A stretch of DNA of 64,000 nucleotides, from NCBI GenBank assembly GCA_002118135.1, contig BDIU01000164.1:62001-126000 (forward strand). Direction: 5' to 3'. This stretch comes from Trebouxia sp. TZW2008. Taxonomy: Eukaryota > Chlorophyta > Trebouxiophyceae > Trebouxiales > Trebouxiaceae. Positions 36,501 to 46,680 of the stretch are shown here, one piece after another. Numbering within the stretch: position 1 is the first letter of the stretch; each line of letters starts with the position of its first letter. The notes beneath the pieces are model-generated. The model was given only the letters and a program-made list of their open reading frames with translations. It ran no database searches and was not told where the DNA came from. A program made the translations under genes and the position numbers.

Positions 36501-39500
36501 TCAGGTGCTGCATTCTGCCCTTGATGGGCTCTGGCTAGGGCTTTCCTGAAAACGCCCTGGCTGCGGTGCCTCTGCACATGAGACCTTGCATTACATTCCA
36601 GCCACTCTCATTCAGGTGTGCCTTTGATCAGGGCACTGGCCAGGGCCTTTTCTGGCAAGGCCCTGAATGCTGCATTGTGCGATGAATTATAGCCCTGGCC
36701 AGGCCTTTCCCAGGACTTGATTGTTGGTGTACCAGAAATTGTGCAATGTACATTGTGTGATTGCTGTGCAGAACACCAGAAGCAAGCTGGGTCTCAACAA
36801 AGGATCAGCTGAATGGCTCTGGTTCAAGAGGAAGCCTGGCAACCCATATCAGGTCTAAGCTCACATACTTTGCCTTCTACAATTCTCACTCTGGCATTTC
36901 TGATAAAGTGTCTGCCATACATGCATGGCCAGCATGTAAGGCAAGTAAGTTGCACCATGCTTCATGTCACGCAACATGTTTCTTGGCACTTGGTACTTGA
37001 ACAGAAAGTATGAGTGAGGCCAGTGTCATGTGACGTACCTTGCACACCACCACCACACAGTCAAGGATTCTTTAGAAGCTTCTTTTGAGCTGTGTATGCA
37101 AGAAGCAAAATGTGTTTGGTGAGAGTTGATTACAACGTTGAGCTGTGAATGCAAACAGCAAAATTGCCTGATCAACTTTGCGAGAAGCTGACTATCATAG
37201 CCAGCAATCTGCTGTCTTAACTGACACCCATCAAGAGTCCATTGGTGTGTATGTTGTAGGCCACCACACCAAGCGACAACAGCATCATACCTATGCTGTT
37301 GAAGGCCAACAATAAGGCCACTGGTGTTCCCCTGACAGACTTGTAAGTCTAGCTTTCCCTTGCATGCACTCATTGCTTCTTGTAAATTGAGGTCCATGAA
37401 GCAAAGTCTGCAAGGTGATCTGGTGCGCTTTTCAGACAGCGGCATGTGCATCGCTTCCACAATGCTAAAGGCTAATGACAAGGCCACTGGTGTTCCCCTC
37501 ACAGACTTGTGAGCCTAGCTTTCCCTTACATGCTCACATTGCAATTTGTCAAATGCAGTCCATGAAGCGAAGGTCTGAAAATGTGATCTGGTGCACTTTC
37601 CAGACAGTGGCATGTGCATTGCTTCCACGCTGCTGAAGGCCAACAACAAGGCCACTGGTGTTCCCCTCACAGACTTGTGAGTCTAGCTTTCCCTTGCATG
37701 CACATATTGCAACTTGTCAAATGAAGTCCAGTCTGAAGATGTTGATTCGTGCATTTTTGAGACAATGAAATGTGCGTCATCCCAAAGCAGTTGAGGACCA
37801 AAAACAAGGCAAATGGCGTTCCTCTCTTACAGACTTGTGAGCCCAGCTTTCTTTTGCACTCACATATTGCAAGCTCTTGTAGAGTTCCCGACATTCCCAA
37901 ACTACAGCAATCAGCTGTAAGAAGCCAGCTTGTAGCGCAGTATGTTTCACTGAGTGCCTTTGATTGCTAGCACTCCTGCAATGTGTGACTGGAACTGCTG
38001 TGACCAGGATCCAAGGAGAGCAACTTGCGCTGGCATGGTCATCAAGCACTCACTCAATGCGTGATACATCACAGCAGCATCTGTGACAGCTTTGCACAGG
38101 ACTCTTGCGTGCTGAGTAGGACGAACAGCTTCAAACCTTGCGCATACTGACAGCACACCGAAACGCAAGCGTGCATGCAAACAAGCAGACGTCATTTGCA
38201 TCGCACAGCACTCATGTTTGGACTGCACTTGCTCAAGCTGTATTCTTGAAATGTGCAGGTAGATAGCAGCACAGACCAATCTCTTCATGCTAGCCGGGTA
38301 TGAGACCACAGCTGTGGCCATTACATACTGCATCTACCTGGTCAGTAAGCACCCGCAGGTGCAGCAGAAGCTGCTGCAGGAAGTAGAGAAGTTCAAAGGG
38401 AAGCCAACATATGAGCAATTGGATCAGTTCCCTTATGCTGCAGCCGTCATTAGCGAGGCGCTTAGGGTTTTGCCTCCAGGGTCTGTGACAAGCAGACAAG
38501 CAACCGCAGATACGCAGGTGAGCTTCCCCATCTTTTCCCCTGGTGCAAAACCAGCAACAACAACGGCAGCTACAGCCAGCAACAGGGCGCAAGAAAGATG
38601 AGCCAGACCATTTGACATGCTGTGATCCCTGTTGTACTATGTCTTCAGCGCCCGGTGAATCCAGCAGAGCATGAAACAGCGGAAAGGTGAAAGTGAGCAT
38701 GTTGACATATTGCCGTTGCCTTCTCTGTCGTTTCATTGCTGTATGCAAAAGAGTGACAGCCTGAACGCGCCTTGTTAGCCCTGCAGCCTGCATGCTGCAG
38801 GTAGCCCTTTAAGTCCACGCAGTGCTTGCAGTTAGCCCAATTGCAATCTATACGCTGAAATCTTTCAGCAAATTGATCCCAATATGCCTTGGCCTACTAT
38901 CTGTAAGGCAATGTGGAACAGTTTGAACTGCTTTGCAGCTGGACGCTTTTCACATTCCCAAGGGTACAGTCATACACATCAGCATCTACGCCATGCACCG
39001 TGATGAGCGCTGGTGGCAAGATGCTGAACAATTTAAGCCAGAGAGATGGGTAGGGGACAAGACTGGGGGTGACAAGAGTGGAGGGCTGGCCTATCTGCCC
39101 TTTGGAGCAGGCTCCCGCATGTGCATTGGCTACAAACTGGCATGTAAGCATGACACTGGCAGTCTATGAGATGTGTGTCTCTGTGCATGGCCGAATGCAG
39201 CATCACACAGGGTCTAGAGCATAGGACTGGTGTTAACAAGAGTGGAGGGCTGGCCTATCTGCCCTTTGGGGCAGGCCCCCGCATGTACATTGGCTACAAA
39301 CTGGCATGTAAGTGTGACATTGGCATTCATTCATTGATGCATCATGCTAAAATTGGCAGCAAAAGGTTTGTACATGTGTGCATGGCCTGACATGTGCATT
39401 GACCACAAACTGGCATGTAGGTCTGACACTGGCATTCATTCATTGATGCATCATGCTGCAAATGGCAGCAAATGGTATGTGCGTGTGTGCATGGCCTGAC

Positions 39501-40219
39501 ACAGCACAACACAGGGGGTTTCCAGAAAAGGCAGGCGGAGTGCCTAATTGCTCTTGAGGGAAGGACCATGAATGTGCATCAGCATTCTATACCCATGACA
39601 TTCCGCTCAAGCATGTTACATGTAAGAGTTGCTTGAGATGCAGCATGGCATAGGAAATGACAGGAGCTGAAGGCTGTCATTGATTTCTTGTAAGGTGCTT
39701 GCGGGGTCATCAAAAGAATATCTGGTAACTTCTAGTCAGCATCATGTACGCTTGAGACGGTGCTCAATTGTCTTCGAGCCCCCAGCTTTTGTTCTTGATC
39801 AATGAAAACATCCTTGGCAAATGCTTTTGCAGAAGTTCGTCTTTCATAATTCCAAGAATTGCACCTCTGACAATGCAATACCTTTGTGGTGTATGTGCAT
39901 TGGCTATAAAGTGAGGCACACATCTCAAATTGCGGGCATACAATGTACATACATGTGTGCATGCTGATTTTGCGCAGGTGCGTTGGCTATCAGGTGGTAT
40001 CTGCTATTGCCACTGGCAGTAAATTGTGTATCCTGAACTTTTGCCACTTTCGATGCAGTGGAGGAAGCCACTATCGCCCTTGTGCGCCTGTACCAACAGT
40101 TTTCGCTCCGCTTATCAGAATCCTATCCTGAGCCTCTGGAGATGCGGCAAAGCATCACAATGTCCCCCAAGGAATCATATGTCCCTGTGTATGTCACTGA
40201 GAGAACACAGATGCACTAG
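33596..40219 (+). CDS. Cytochrome P450 monooxygenase
   Basis: Heme-thiolate monooxygenase, probably ER-anchored; substrate unknown. Exons supported by motif and phase: 33596-33708 (N-terminal anchor, VICVIALLLVRI), 33777-33964 (RHIPGPPPSFPLGN), 34374-34506, 35099-35302 (C-helix WGSLR), 36124-36349, 36772-36852, an exon within 37258-37840, about 38268-38519, 38939-39143 and 40059-40219 (TAG). The exon at 38268 has the I-helix motif AGYETT and the K-helix EALR. The exon at 38939 has FKPERW and the heme loop FGAGSRMCIGYKLA with its cysteine ligand. The GPP hinge, the GVAAFGVD segment and general layout are closest, from memory, to the CYP711/MAX1-type clan, but subfamily assignment needs a tree. 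The junctions around 37258-38268 do not all agree in phase. Many exon copies crowd the introns. Confidence 0.9.
34577..34690 (+). repeat. Partial duplicate of P450 exon 3 end
   Basis: GACAACCCACTGCTGTCAG.. at 34577 repeats the 3' part of exon 34374-34506 and the start of its intron, with a period of about 132 bp. The copy has lost the GTAC donor context. The intact exon is the first copy. Confidence 0.85.
34939..35098 (+). repeat. Decayed copy before the P450 C-helix exon
   Basis: GGGGAAGCCTAGCACGGCCCATGTTTCACTCGGCCAA.. at about 34947 copies the start of exon 35099-35302, including the WGSLR coding part, where the Arg-coding region is altered. The copy carries a stop where the real exon reads ATYATT. 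The intact exon is the last copy. Confidence 0.85.
35673..36123 (+). repeat. Three decoy copies before P450 exon 36124 (four-copy array)
   Basis: Units start at 35673, 35824, 35975 and 36124 (periods 151, 151 and 149 bp). Each begins after CAG with GTTGA-coding VDL and continues EED-MLxTAAKTxFA. Only the last copy runs on into MSVPGPIVPLVRALARAF. All four retain an AG acceptor. Confidence 0.95.
36400..36660 (+). repeat. Two downstream copies of the end of P450 exon 36124-36349
   Basis: The exon end CCACTCTCATTCAG is followed by GCAATC in the real exon, implying a GC donor. Copies ending near 36482 and 36616 are followed by GTAGTC and GTGTGC, which are normal GT donors. The copies cover the AHETLYDISATLIQ-coding segment with frame-breaking changes. 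A further fragment of the same exon lies at about 36620-36660. Confidence 0.8.
37258..37840 (+). repeat. Four-copy array of a P450 exon
   Basis: Four units contain a segment coding LLKANNKATGVPLTDL or a variant, each ending ACTTGT(G/A)AG. Donor positions are 37343, 37509, 37677 and 37837, spaced 166, 168 and 160 bp. Copies 2 and 3 are best preserved; copy 4 has frame-breaking changes. The exon precedes the I-helix exon. Which copy is used is unclear because the downstream acceptor phase does not match simply. Confidence 0.85.
39227..39420 (+). repeat. Duplicates of the P450 heme-binding exon end
   Basis: The real exon ends at 39143. A copy ending at 39307 (period 164 bp) repeats GGLAYLPFGAG but reads PRMYIG, replacing the heme-ligand Cys with Tyr (TGC to TAC). 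A shorter, more decayed copy ends at 39416 and reads MCID. Further MCIGYK-like remnants appear near 39895 and 39980. All keep GTA(A/G)G at the donor position. Confidence 0.9.
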
Positions 40220-43146
40220 CGAAATGGGGCCATGGCAAGCATCACAATGTCTCCCAAAGACTCATATGCTTCTGTATACGTCACTGAGAGAGCACGGGTT
40301 TCACAAAGAAGATGATGGGAAAGTGCACAGTGTTATTCTGGCCTGAAGCGTTCAGCTTTGTAGCAAAGCAGATGCAGTCTTGATGTAGATCTGCATGATG
40401 CCGATCTAGAGCATGCTGCCTGTCAAGCAGCTTCGGTTTGGGCTTGAGAATGTGTGGATATGGCGTCAGCAGGTTGGCACTATTGACGACTTCTGTAGGT
40501 GTCGAAGCTGATGCTGTTTTCATGCTGAAGCTCACAGTTTGACCAGATATGTCTTGTTTTGACAAGTTCATAGGTTCTGGAAGCAAGTGCACACTTGTGA
40601 CCGCAATGTGGAAATGGACGCTGCTGCACACTTCACGTACAAAAGCAGCAGAGTAGACTCAATGGTTGCATAAGGTGAAATTGAAAGCTAAAAGCTACTC
40701 AGCACAGTTATAGCTACTCAGTGACTGCTCTCGCCTAGACCAACAGCTCAACGCGTTTGAAAGGCTGAGACTGACCCGTCTCCTTACTTGCGCTTGTGAT
40801 CTTATTCTTGTCATCGGTTTCAGCCATTCATGAATGCAAGTTGAAGAACACCTTGCAGCTGCTGCCCATTACAATTGAAACTCTATCTCAACTGCAAAGT
40901 CAAGCACAGCGGCCAGACATGAAAGTACATGGTCCAGGGATAGCATGCAAACCCCTTGATGTTGCATGATACATCTTTTCCAGCACCAAAAGATAATCAT
41001 ATCGTCTTGCAGGTGCACGTGCAAGCACTGGATCTGTCACACATCAGATGAGACTGACCTCGAAAAGCTGTCGCAATGGCATCATGGCAACCTGCAGCTG
41101 AGGGCATGTTGCCAAAGCAGGAGCTTTGGTCAATCATTGACACCTTGCAACATCTGCTGGTGAGGTTTGTCAAGCATGGCACAACAAATGATCAACCACC
41201 TGAATCTGCCCACAAAGATAGGCAGCATGCATATGTCGGGACACATGCTGGTGCAAACAGCTTGACATCATGCGCGCGTCGCTCACGCCATCTCCACACA
41301 AAAGCACACAGCAAGAGTGCAGCATGTATGCATTTGTGGACTTTCAATGTATGCATTTGTGGACTTTCAATTTAAGACGCAGTATGTTACAATGCAAAAA
41401 ACTCAATACAGGCAAATTTACAGTCGCATACCCCAAAATGCAGTATCTATAAGAGTTGGCACAAGTCTGAACACCTTATATCAACAGGTGAGGATTGCCA
41501 CACCACCTGTGGCTTGAACAAAATTCAATAGCAGTGCCCAATATCAACCTAAGGCCACCACCAAGTCAGCTTGGTAAAATTGCTCTAATCAGGCTGGCAA
41601 AATACACAGATTTGACAATGAAACTCATGTTGGTACTCAAGGCAGGTGGCAAAACAAACAAAAAGTGCCCAACCCAGCATTGGCATGCTTCGTGCAACAC
41701 ATGATTCCCCAGTAGAAGTATAAAGCACAGCCACCACCATCCTTTTCAAGTCATGAATCAAACAAGCAAAATTAGAACATCCCCTTGACAGCCGAGAGTC
41801 GGCCAAATGTCATGCAAGTACTGCTTCATCCTTGCAGTACACAGGATTTAGGGTTGTCATGCAAGTACTGCTTCACCCTTGCAGTACACAGGATCGCCCA
41901 AAAAGCTCTAATCTTGGTAAACTTAGAACTCTGACAGAATCTGAAACCCCCTGTTAACGTGACACTACTGAGAAGGGACCAGAGCTGAAACAGATGTTGC
42001 GCAGATAAAGGAGACCAGAACGGAACAGACAGTACGATAGACAATCCAAAAGCTGCAAGAACAGCTATTGTCAACAGTCACATCGCTTCTCAGATGCTGG
42101 GTCCTAGCTGAACTTTGCTTGCAGGTTGCAGGTACGGAAGCGTCCAAGATTGATGGTGTCCAGAACAGTTGAAGCATCAGAAGCAGATCCAAGGGGCTGA
42201 GACAGTGCTGGCGTTTACCATGAGGCAAGGCTGAATCCTGACAGAACGACAGGCAGATCTGAAACAGAAAGACAAGGACTTCTACAGACAGCGCAAGCGA
42301 GTACAGATCCAAACTTTCACTGAAATGTCATGGCTGCTGGGTGACTTTGGGTGACGTGCATGCAAATGTGTGCTGAACATCTGCACCCAGTGATGCGCAT
42401 GGCACTGACAGTGACAGAAAGCATGGCTAGATGCACAAAAGAATGTGACATGCTCAAATGAGGTGCTGCAGTGGCGTCGCAGCTGGGTCACAATGCATGT
42501 CATAGGGAAGGTGCACTGACGCATTTGCACCAGTCAATGCGCATGTCAGAGCCCATTGCGGGAGGCTCTATCGCTCTAAGGCAGGAATTAATTGCATGGC
42601 ATCAAGACTTACCTGACAGACTAGAAAGGTGACCAGCGTGGAAAACTGTACTTGGACTGAACATGGTCTTGCAGCTGACCTGTATCACACACATTGCACT
42701 GAGCGAACAGCAGAGACCGAATGCCACAAAAGCTTTCAAGTCACTGAGATGCTGACAGCAGTAGCACCAAAAGCTTGTGTTACATTGAACCACGCTTTCT
42801 GCCCTGCAAGAATATGCACTTTGCACTGAGCAATTGACAGAGCTGCAATGCCACAGCAGATCGCCATGCAAGGCAGCAAGTCCCGAGATGCTGATAGCAG
42901 CAGCAAGAGCACCCTGCACTGCACTGAACCACAGGCAGCAGAATGCAACAATTTTCTGCTGAAAACAGCTTGAGGCAGGGTGCTGGATACTGCAGTCGCT
43001 TCTGACGTACTCAAAAGTGTTACTGTGCTTGCCTAACGTCAGCATTCGGACACAGTCGCTTGCAGGGCTGTCAGCATGCGTTGGTATGCATCTAGCCCCA
43101 CAAGCAAGCACGCTCAAAAAAGAGGGTATACTAGCTGGCATGATGC
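40220..43146. other. Unassigned region rich in tandem repeats
   Basis: No recognisable protein family. Repeats include a 27-bp tandem at about 41325-41375, a ~48-bp tandem at 41820-41895 (CATGCAAGTACTGCTTCA) and a ~131-bp unit repeated at about 42691 and 42822 (TTGCACTGAGC..). By analogy with the rest of the window such arrays mark introns. A gene, or the 3' exons of the RRM gene at 43147, may therefore be hidden here. An AG-bounded block at 41013-41162 on the plus strand is exon-like but unidentified. Confidence 0.4.
40224..40310 (+). repeat. Duplicate of the P450 C-terminal exon end
   Basis: AGCATCACAATGTC..CCCAA..TCATATG..TGTCACTGAGAGA is present in the real exon at about 40150 and again at about 40235, a period of about 83 bp. 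The copy lies after the TAG stop at 40219 and is therefore 3' UTR or flanking sequence. Confidence 0.85.
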
Positions 43147-44832
43147 CTAGGAATGGCTAGCTGTGCTGCAATGGTGCTGGAATGCCAGTGTGAGCCTGTG
43201 GAACAGATATGTTGGATGCAATGAATGAAGCAGCTCACCACCAGAAGAGTTTGGTTCTGCTTGGTGGGCATCCTCCATGTACCCACCACTACCCCCTGAG
43301 GACCCAGCAGCAGCCATGGCTTGCTGAGCCAAGGTGCTCAAGTGATTCACACTCCCATTCTGGCTCCTGTTGAGACCAGGGGCAGGCCCAGTCAGCCCTT
43401 GAGAGTAGGGCAGGGCACCGTCATAGAGGGCTGTTGGGTGTGGGTGTGGATGAGGCTGTATGTAAGCGTTGTCCACTGGACCTGACTGGCTGTAGAGACT
43501 AGGTGGGCCTGAAGACGGCTGATCAGTCTGACTGTAGAGCTTGGAGAGTACACTGTCCAAGTACTGCTGAGAGGGACTGGAGACAACTGGGTGGCCGGCT
43601 TGGGAGTACGGCACGTTGTACAGTGAAGCAACTGGGGTGGGAGGCAGATAGGTTGGGGATGGCACCTGCTTGCCGTTGGCTTGACTGAAGATGGGATTAG
43701 TTGCCTGTTGAGGTGGCTGTGGGGCTGGCACAGTAGGAGGGTATTCCGCCAGCAACTGCTGTTGCAGCCTCTCCAGATGCAGCCAGGCTGCAAAAGCAGA
43801 AGGGTTTGCAGCCCTGAGCTGTAACAGCAGCTGTGCCTGCGCAAAGTCTGGCAGCCCCAAAGGCATGTGAGGGGTCTGTGTCACTTCATTGAACTGCCCC
43901 AGCTGTGGTCGGTTGGAGATGACATGCGACGCCTCAGAGGAGGGTGACAGGCTGTGATGCTGCTGCTGTTGCTCACTGCTGTCTTGTGTCACCAATCTGA
44001 TGGACTTCAGTGCCTGTGCAAAGCGACCAGGCTTCATCAGTCACATCAAGTTGCAATGGCAGGCAATTCTGCTTGTTAAGCCAGACAAAAAAGCCTTGTC
44101 AAGCCGCATGTTCAAAAGAGACCTGATCTGATATTTGCGCACAAGGGCATTGTCAGGCTCTTACCCAGCCAGCAAGAAATCTTTCAGATTGGTCACAGGC
44201 TCTCTTGGCATCAGCGTGGCTCACAAAGGTGACAATGCAGTCCTGCCCTTGCTGTGTGGGACACAAGGAGACATGCGCCACAGGACCCCACTTGGCGAAG
44301 TGTTGCTGAACTTGAGCTTCTGTAATGCCAGCTGCAAGGCCCTCAACAAGGACTTTGGCTACATGAGCGCTTGGCACGCCTGCCACTGGGGTCTTGGGTG
44401 AGCTCACTTGCTCATTCTTTCCTGGCGGACGTGGAGTTGCCCTTTTGACCTGCAGAATTGAGCCAAAAGTGGTTGCTGAAAAGCTACCCAAGCTCGAACG
44501 ACGAAAGGCTGAACGAACTCACTGACGCATATACAACAAGCTTGATGCGGCATGGGCCGCTGTCGTTCCGGAAGGTGCTCAGCAAAATCAAACAAGCGTA
44601 CGAGGGTGTTGACTCCCACCTTCAGTTTTATCCCGTTCACGACGGGCTGAGAATCCAACAAAGCTGAAGACAACGCGTGTTCTGAGCTGAATGTGACAAA
44701 AGCGTAGCCCTTGTTGCGGCCCATGCTGTGCTTGGGAAGATATACGTCTGATACTGCACCATACTTGGTGAAGTGTTGTCGTAGCTGATGCTCTGACAAC
44801 TCGTACCCAACGTCAACAAACAACCGATGCAT
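43147..44832 (-). CDS. RNA-binding protein with two RRMs and a Gln/Pro-rich tail
   Basis: Exons 44832-44620, 44449-44165 and about 44030-43147 are phase 0. RRM1 covers residues 1-71 with RNP2 LFVDVG and RNP1 KGYAFVTF. RRM2, in exon 2, has RNP2 VLVEGL and a degenerate RNP1 (DCIVTF, lacking the usual aromatic pair). The third exon is low-complexity, rich in Gln, Pro, Ser and Tyr, with repeated Y-SQ motifs (YSQAG, YSQTD, YSQSG, YSQG), as found in hnRNP-like tails. The layout resembles hnRNP, DAZAP1 or Musashi-type factors acting in mRNA metabolism; the precise orthologue is not clear. A good donor (GGTG|GTGAGC at about 43232) inside the third exon means the protein may instead continue into exons left of 43147. 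Confidence 0.85.
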
Positions 44833-46680
44833 AGCAAGCGAAACTGATCAAGCTTGTTGTCTCAACGCTCCACCAGATGCTAACCCCTGATGCGTCCTAC
44901 AAAAGCGACCTGTGCGTTCTGGGAAGGCCAAATCTGCATGTACTGCAGACTGACAAACCCGAATCTGTGATTTTCCACGTGCGTAATACTTGTCGCGTCG
45001 CGTCAGCTGCATACAGATTCACGTGCCAAGAGATGCATGTGCCAAAGCCTCTTCCTTGCATCGAGCTAGGCTGCTTACGCTAAGCATGCCAGTCATGTGG
45101 CTTCTGTGCAGCCAGGTCTGTTCCAGCCTGTACACTCAAGCTTGACATGCATTGTGGAAGCAAACGCCATTGATATCTGAGCAGCCAAGTAGTACTTCAT
45201 TAAACAACTTCTGAGTTTCATAGCTACAGAATGCGCAATGAATTTAGGCCCGAGAGAGCTTCGGTCACTGACTTAGTGAAGATTGTGTTGTGTTGAGGCT
45301 GACCTGCTAGCACTCAAAATGTCATTCAGAAAGATCATAGTCAGCACATGAGTGCACCTTTGACCACATTATGTGCGTGCATAGGCAGCAAAGACCTTAC
45401 CAAGCTTGCGAGATGACTCAGGTGATTTTGCAATTGTCATGGGCTGAACGAGCACAGTCTGCAGTGCTGCTCAGACATCAAAATGCACAGACTGGGCAAT
45501 GCCATGTGCAAAACAAGTCCAATCGGCAATGTCGTGTCCATAGAACTGCAACAGGCTTCATTGCCACAGCTATTTCTTGCCTCAGCGCAGCTTTGAGCCG
45601 CAATTGAGCTGCGTACGTTTACGCTCTGGATCATCTGGCAAGCATTGAGAATACTATATGCTATCTGGCAAGCACCAGGGACTACCATACGCTTCATATG
45701 CTGCATTAAGGCTTTGGAGAGACACACTGTGCCTTTGCTGCAGCGCTAGCACTGCTGTCAACCCACGTGAATGGACCACTGAACTGAGAGTGCTTTGAAG
45801 CACTCTGCAAGGCTTGTTTTCCTGATGTTGGGGCGCGTCTACTCTACACTGTGCTTACCTCTGTTCATTTCACAAAACATGTGGCAATCAAATGCTATTG
45901 GTTGTGCAAGCCTTGATTTTGACAGCATTCATCACATGGCGTACAGCAGGTAACACTCCCATGCCTTGGCACAGCTGACCTTGGCAATGCACTCACAGAG
46001 AAGCAGACGAAAAGTCATGACATGCAAACAGCATAGCTGCAAAGTACATGCAAGGGCAAACTTGAACCTTTGGCTGTGTTGCAGAAAGTCAAAGGCAATA
46101 GTTGGCTCCACGCAGGAGCCATATGATGCAAGCGAGTTGTCACCCACAAGCTGTTCTTCTAGGCTGACCAAGCAGGAAGGCACCCTCAAGTAGAACTGGT
46201 GCAAGGCGATGGGGTGCATCTGCTTTGCGCTTGCTGTACGTGCTACACAGCAACATGTTTCTAAAGCTTGAACGGCATGCATTTCAACGGCACACGAGAA
46301 GAGTGTTGAACATAGTACAAGTTGACAAGGCAACAGTGACATAGTGACAGTGACAAGGCAACTGTGCTGCAGTGTCAATGCACTAAGAGCCTTGGCCTTA
46401 AAGAAGAGGAAGGACTCACACCCGCGGTCTACAACATTTGAACGCCGTGACCGCCACCTGGCAAGTTTGATCCAGGGCAGGATGCTTTGCATCGAGAGAG
46501 CTTCCGTCGATGAGGCGAGTGCAGCTTACCGACGCACTCATTGACGCAGCAGCGAGCTAGGCCAATGCACTGCGCATGCTGGTGAACAGCTGTCTACGCA
46601 AGCTCGGGCTGTCCTGTATGCCTGCATGTAGCTCGAGCTGAGCATACTTGAACGACAGGGCGTCAGGTTTACTGGCAGAC
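44833..46680. other. Gap between divergent RRM and kinesin genes
   Basis: It holds the upstream regions of the RRM gene (minus) and the kinesin gene (plus). A possible small minus gene lies at 45932-46492, listed separately. Nothing else can be supported; scattered open frames are short and without family resemblance. Confidence 0.4.
45932..46492 (-). CDS. Possible small gene with ubiquitin-like segment
   Basis: A minus Met at 46492 begins a basic stretch (WIKLARWRSRRSNVVDRG) ending at a good GTGAGT donor. Further downstream, about 46200-46080, the segment EEQLVGDNSLASYGSCVEP followed by TIAFDFL resembles the second half of a ubiquitin-like fold (compare the pattern QLEDxxTLxDYxIxxxxTLxxxL). 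No exon with the first half was found and no Gly-Gly end is visible. It may be part of a ubiquitin-like fusion or chance. Confidence 0.25.
   Translation of the reverse strand: MQSILPWIKLARWRSRRSNVVDRGCESFLFFKAKALSALTLQHSCLVTVTMSLLPCQLVLCSTLFSCAVEMHAVQALETCCCVARTASAKQMHPIALHQFYLRVPSCLVSLEEQLVGDNSLASYGSCVEPTIAFDFLQHSQRFKFALACTLQLCCLHVMTFRLLLCECIAKVSCAKAWECYLLYAM

Noticed and set aside
42602..43141. 179-codon minus ORF rich in Cys and Ser
   Set aside because: It spans tandem repeats and resembles no protein. It may contain a real exon but cannot be supported as a gene.
43392..43844. Alternative minus frame in the RRM gene tail
   Set aside because: It is a shifted reading of the Gln/Pro-rich third exon. 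The other frame is continuous with the RRM exons.
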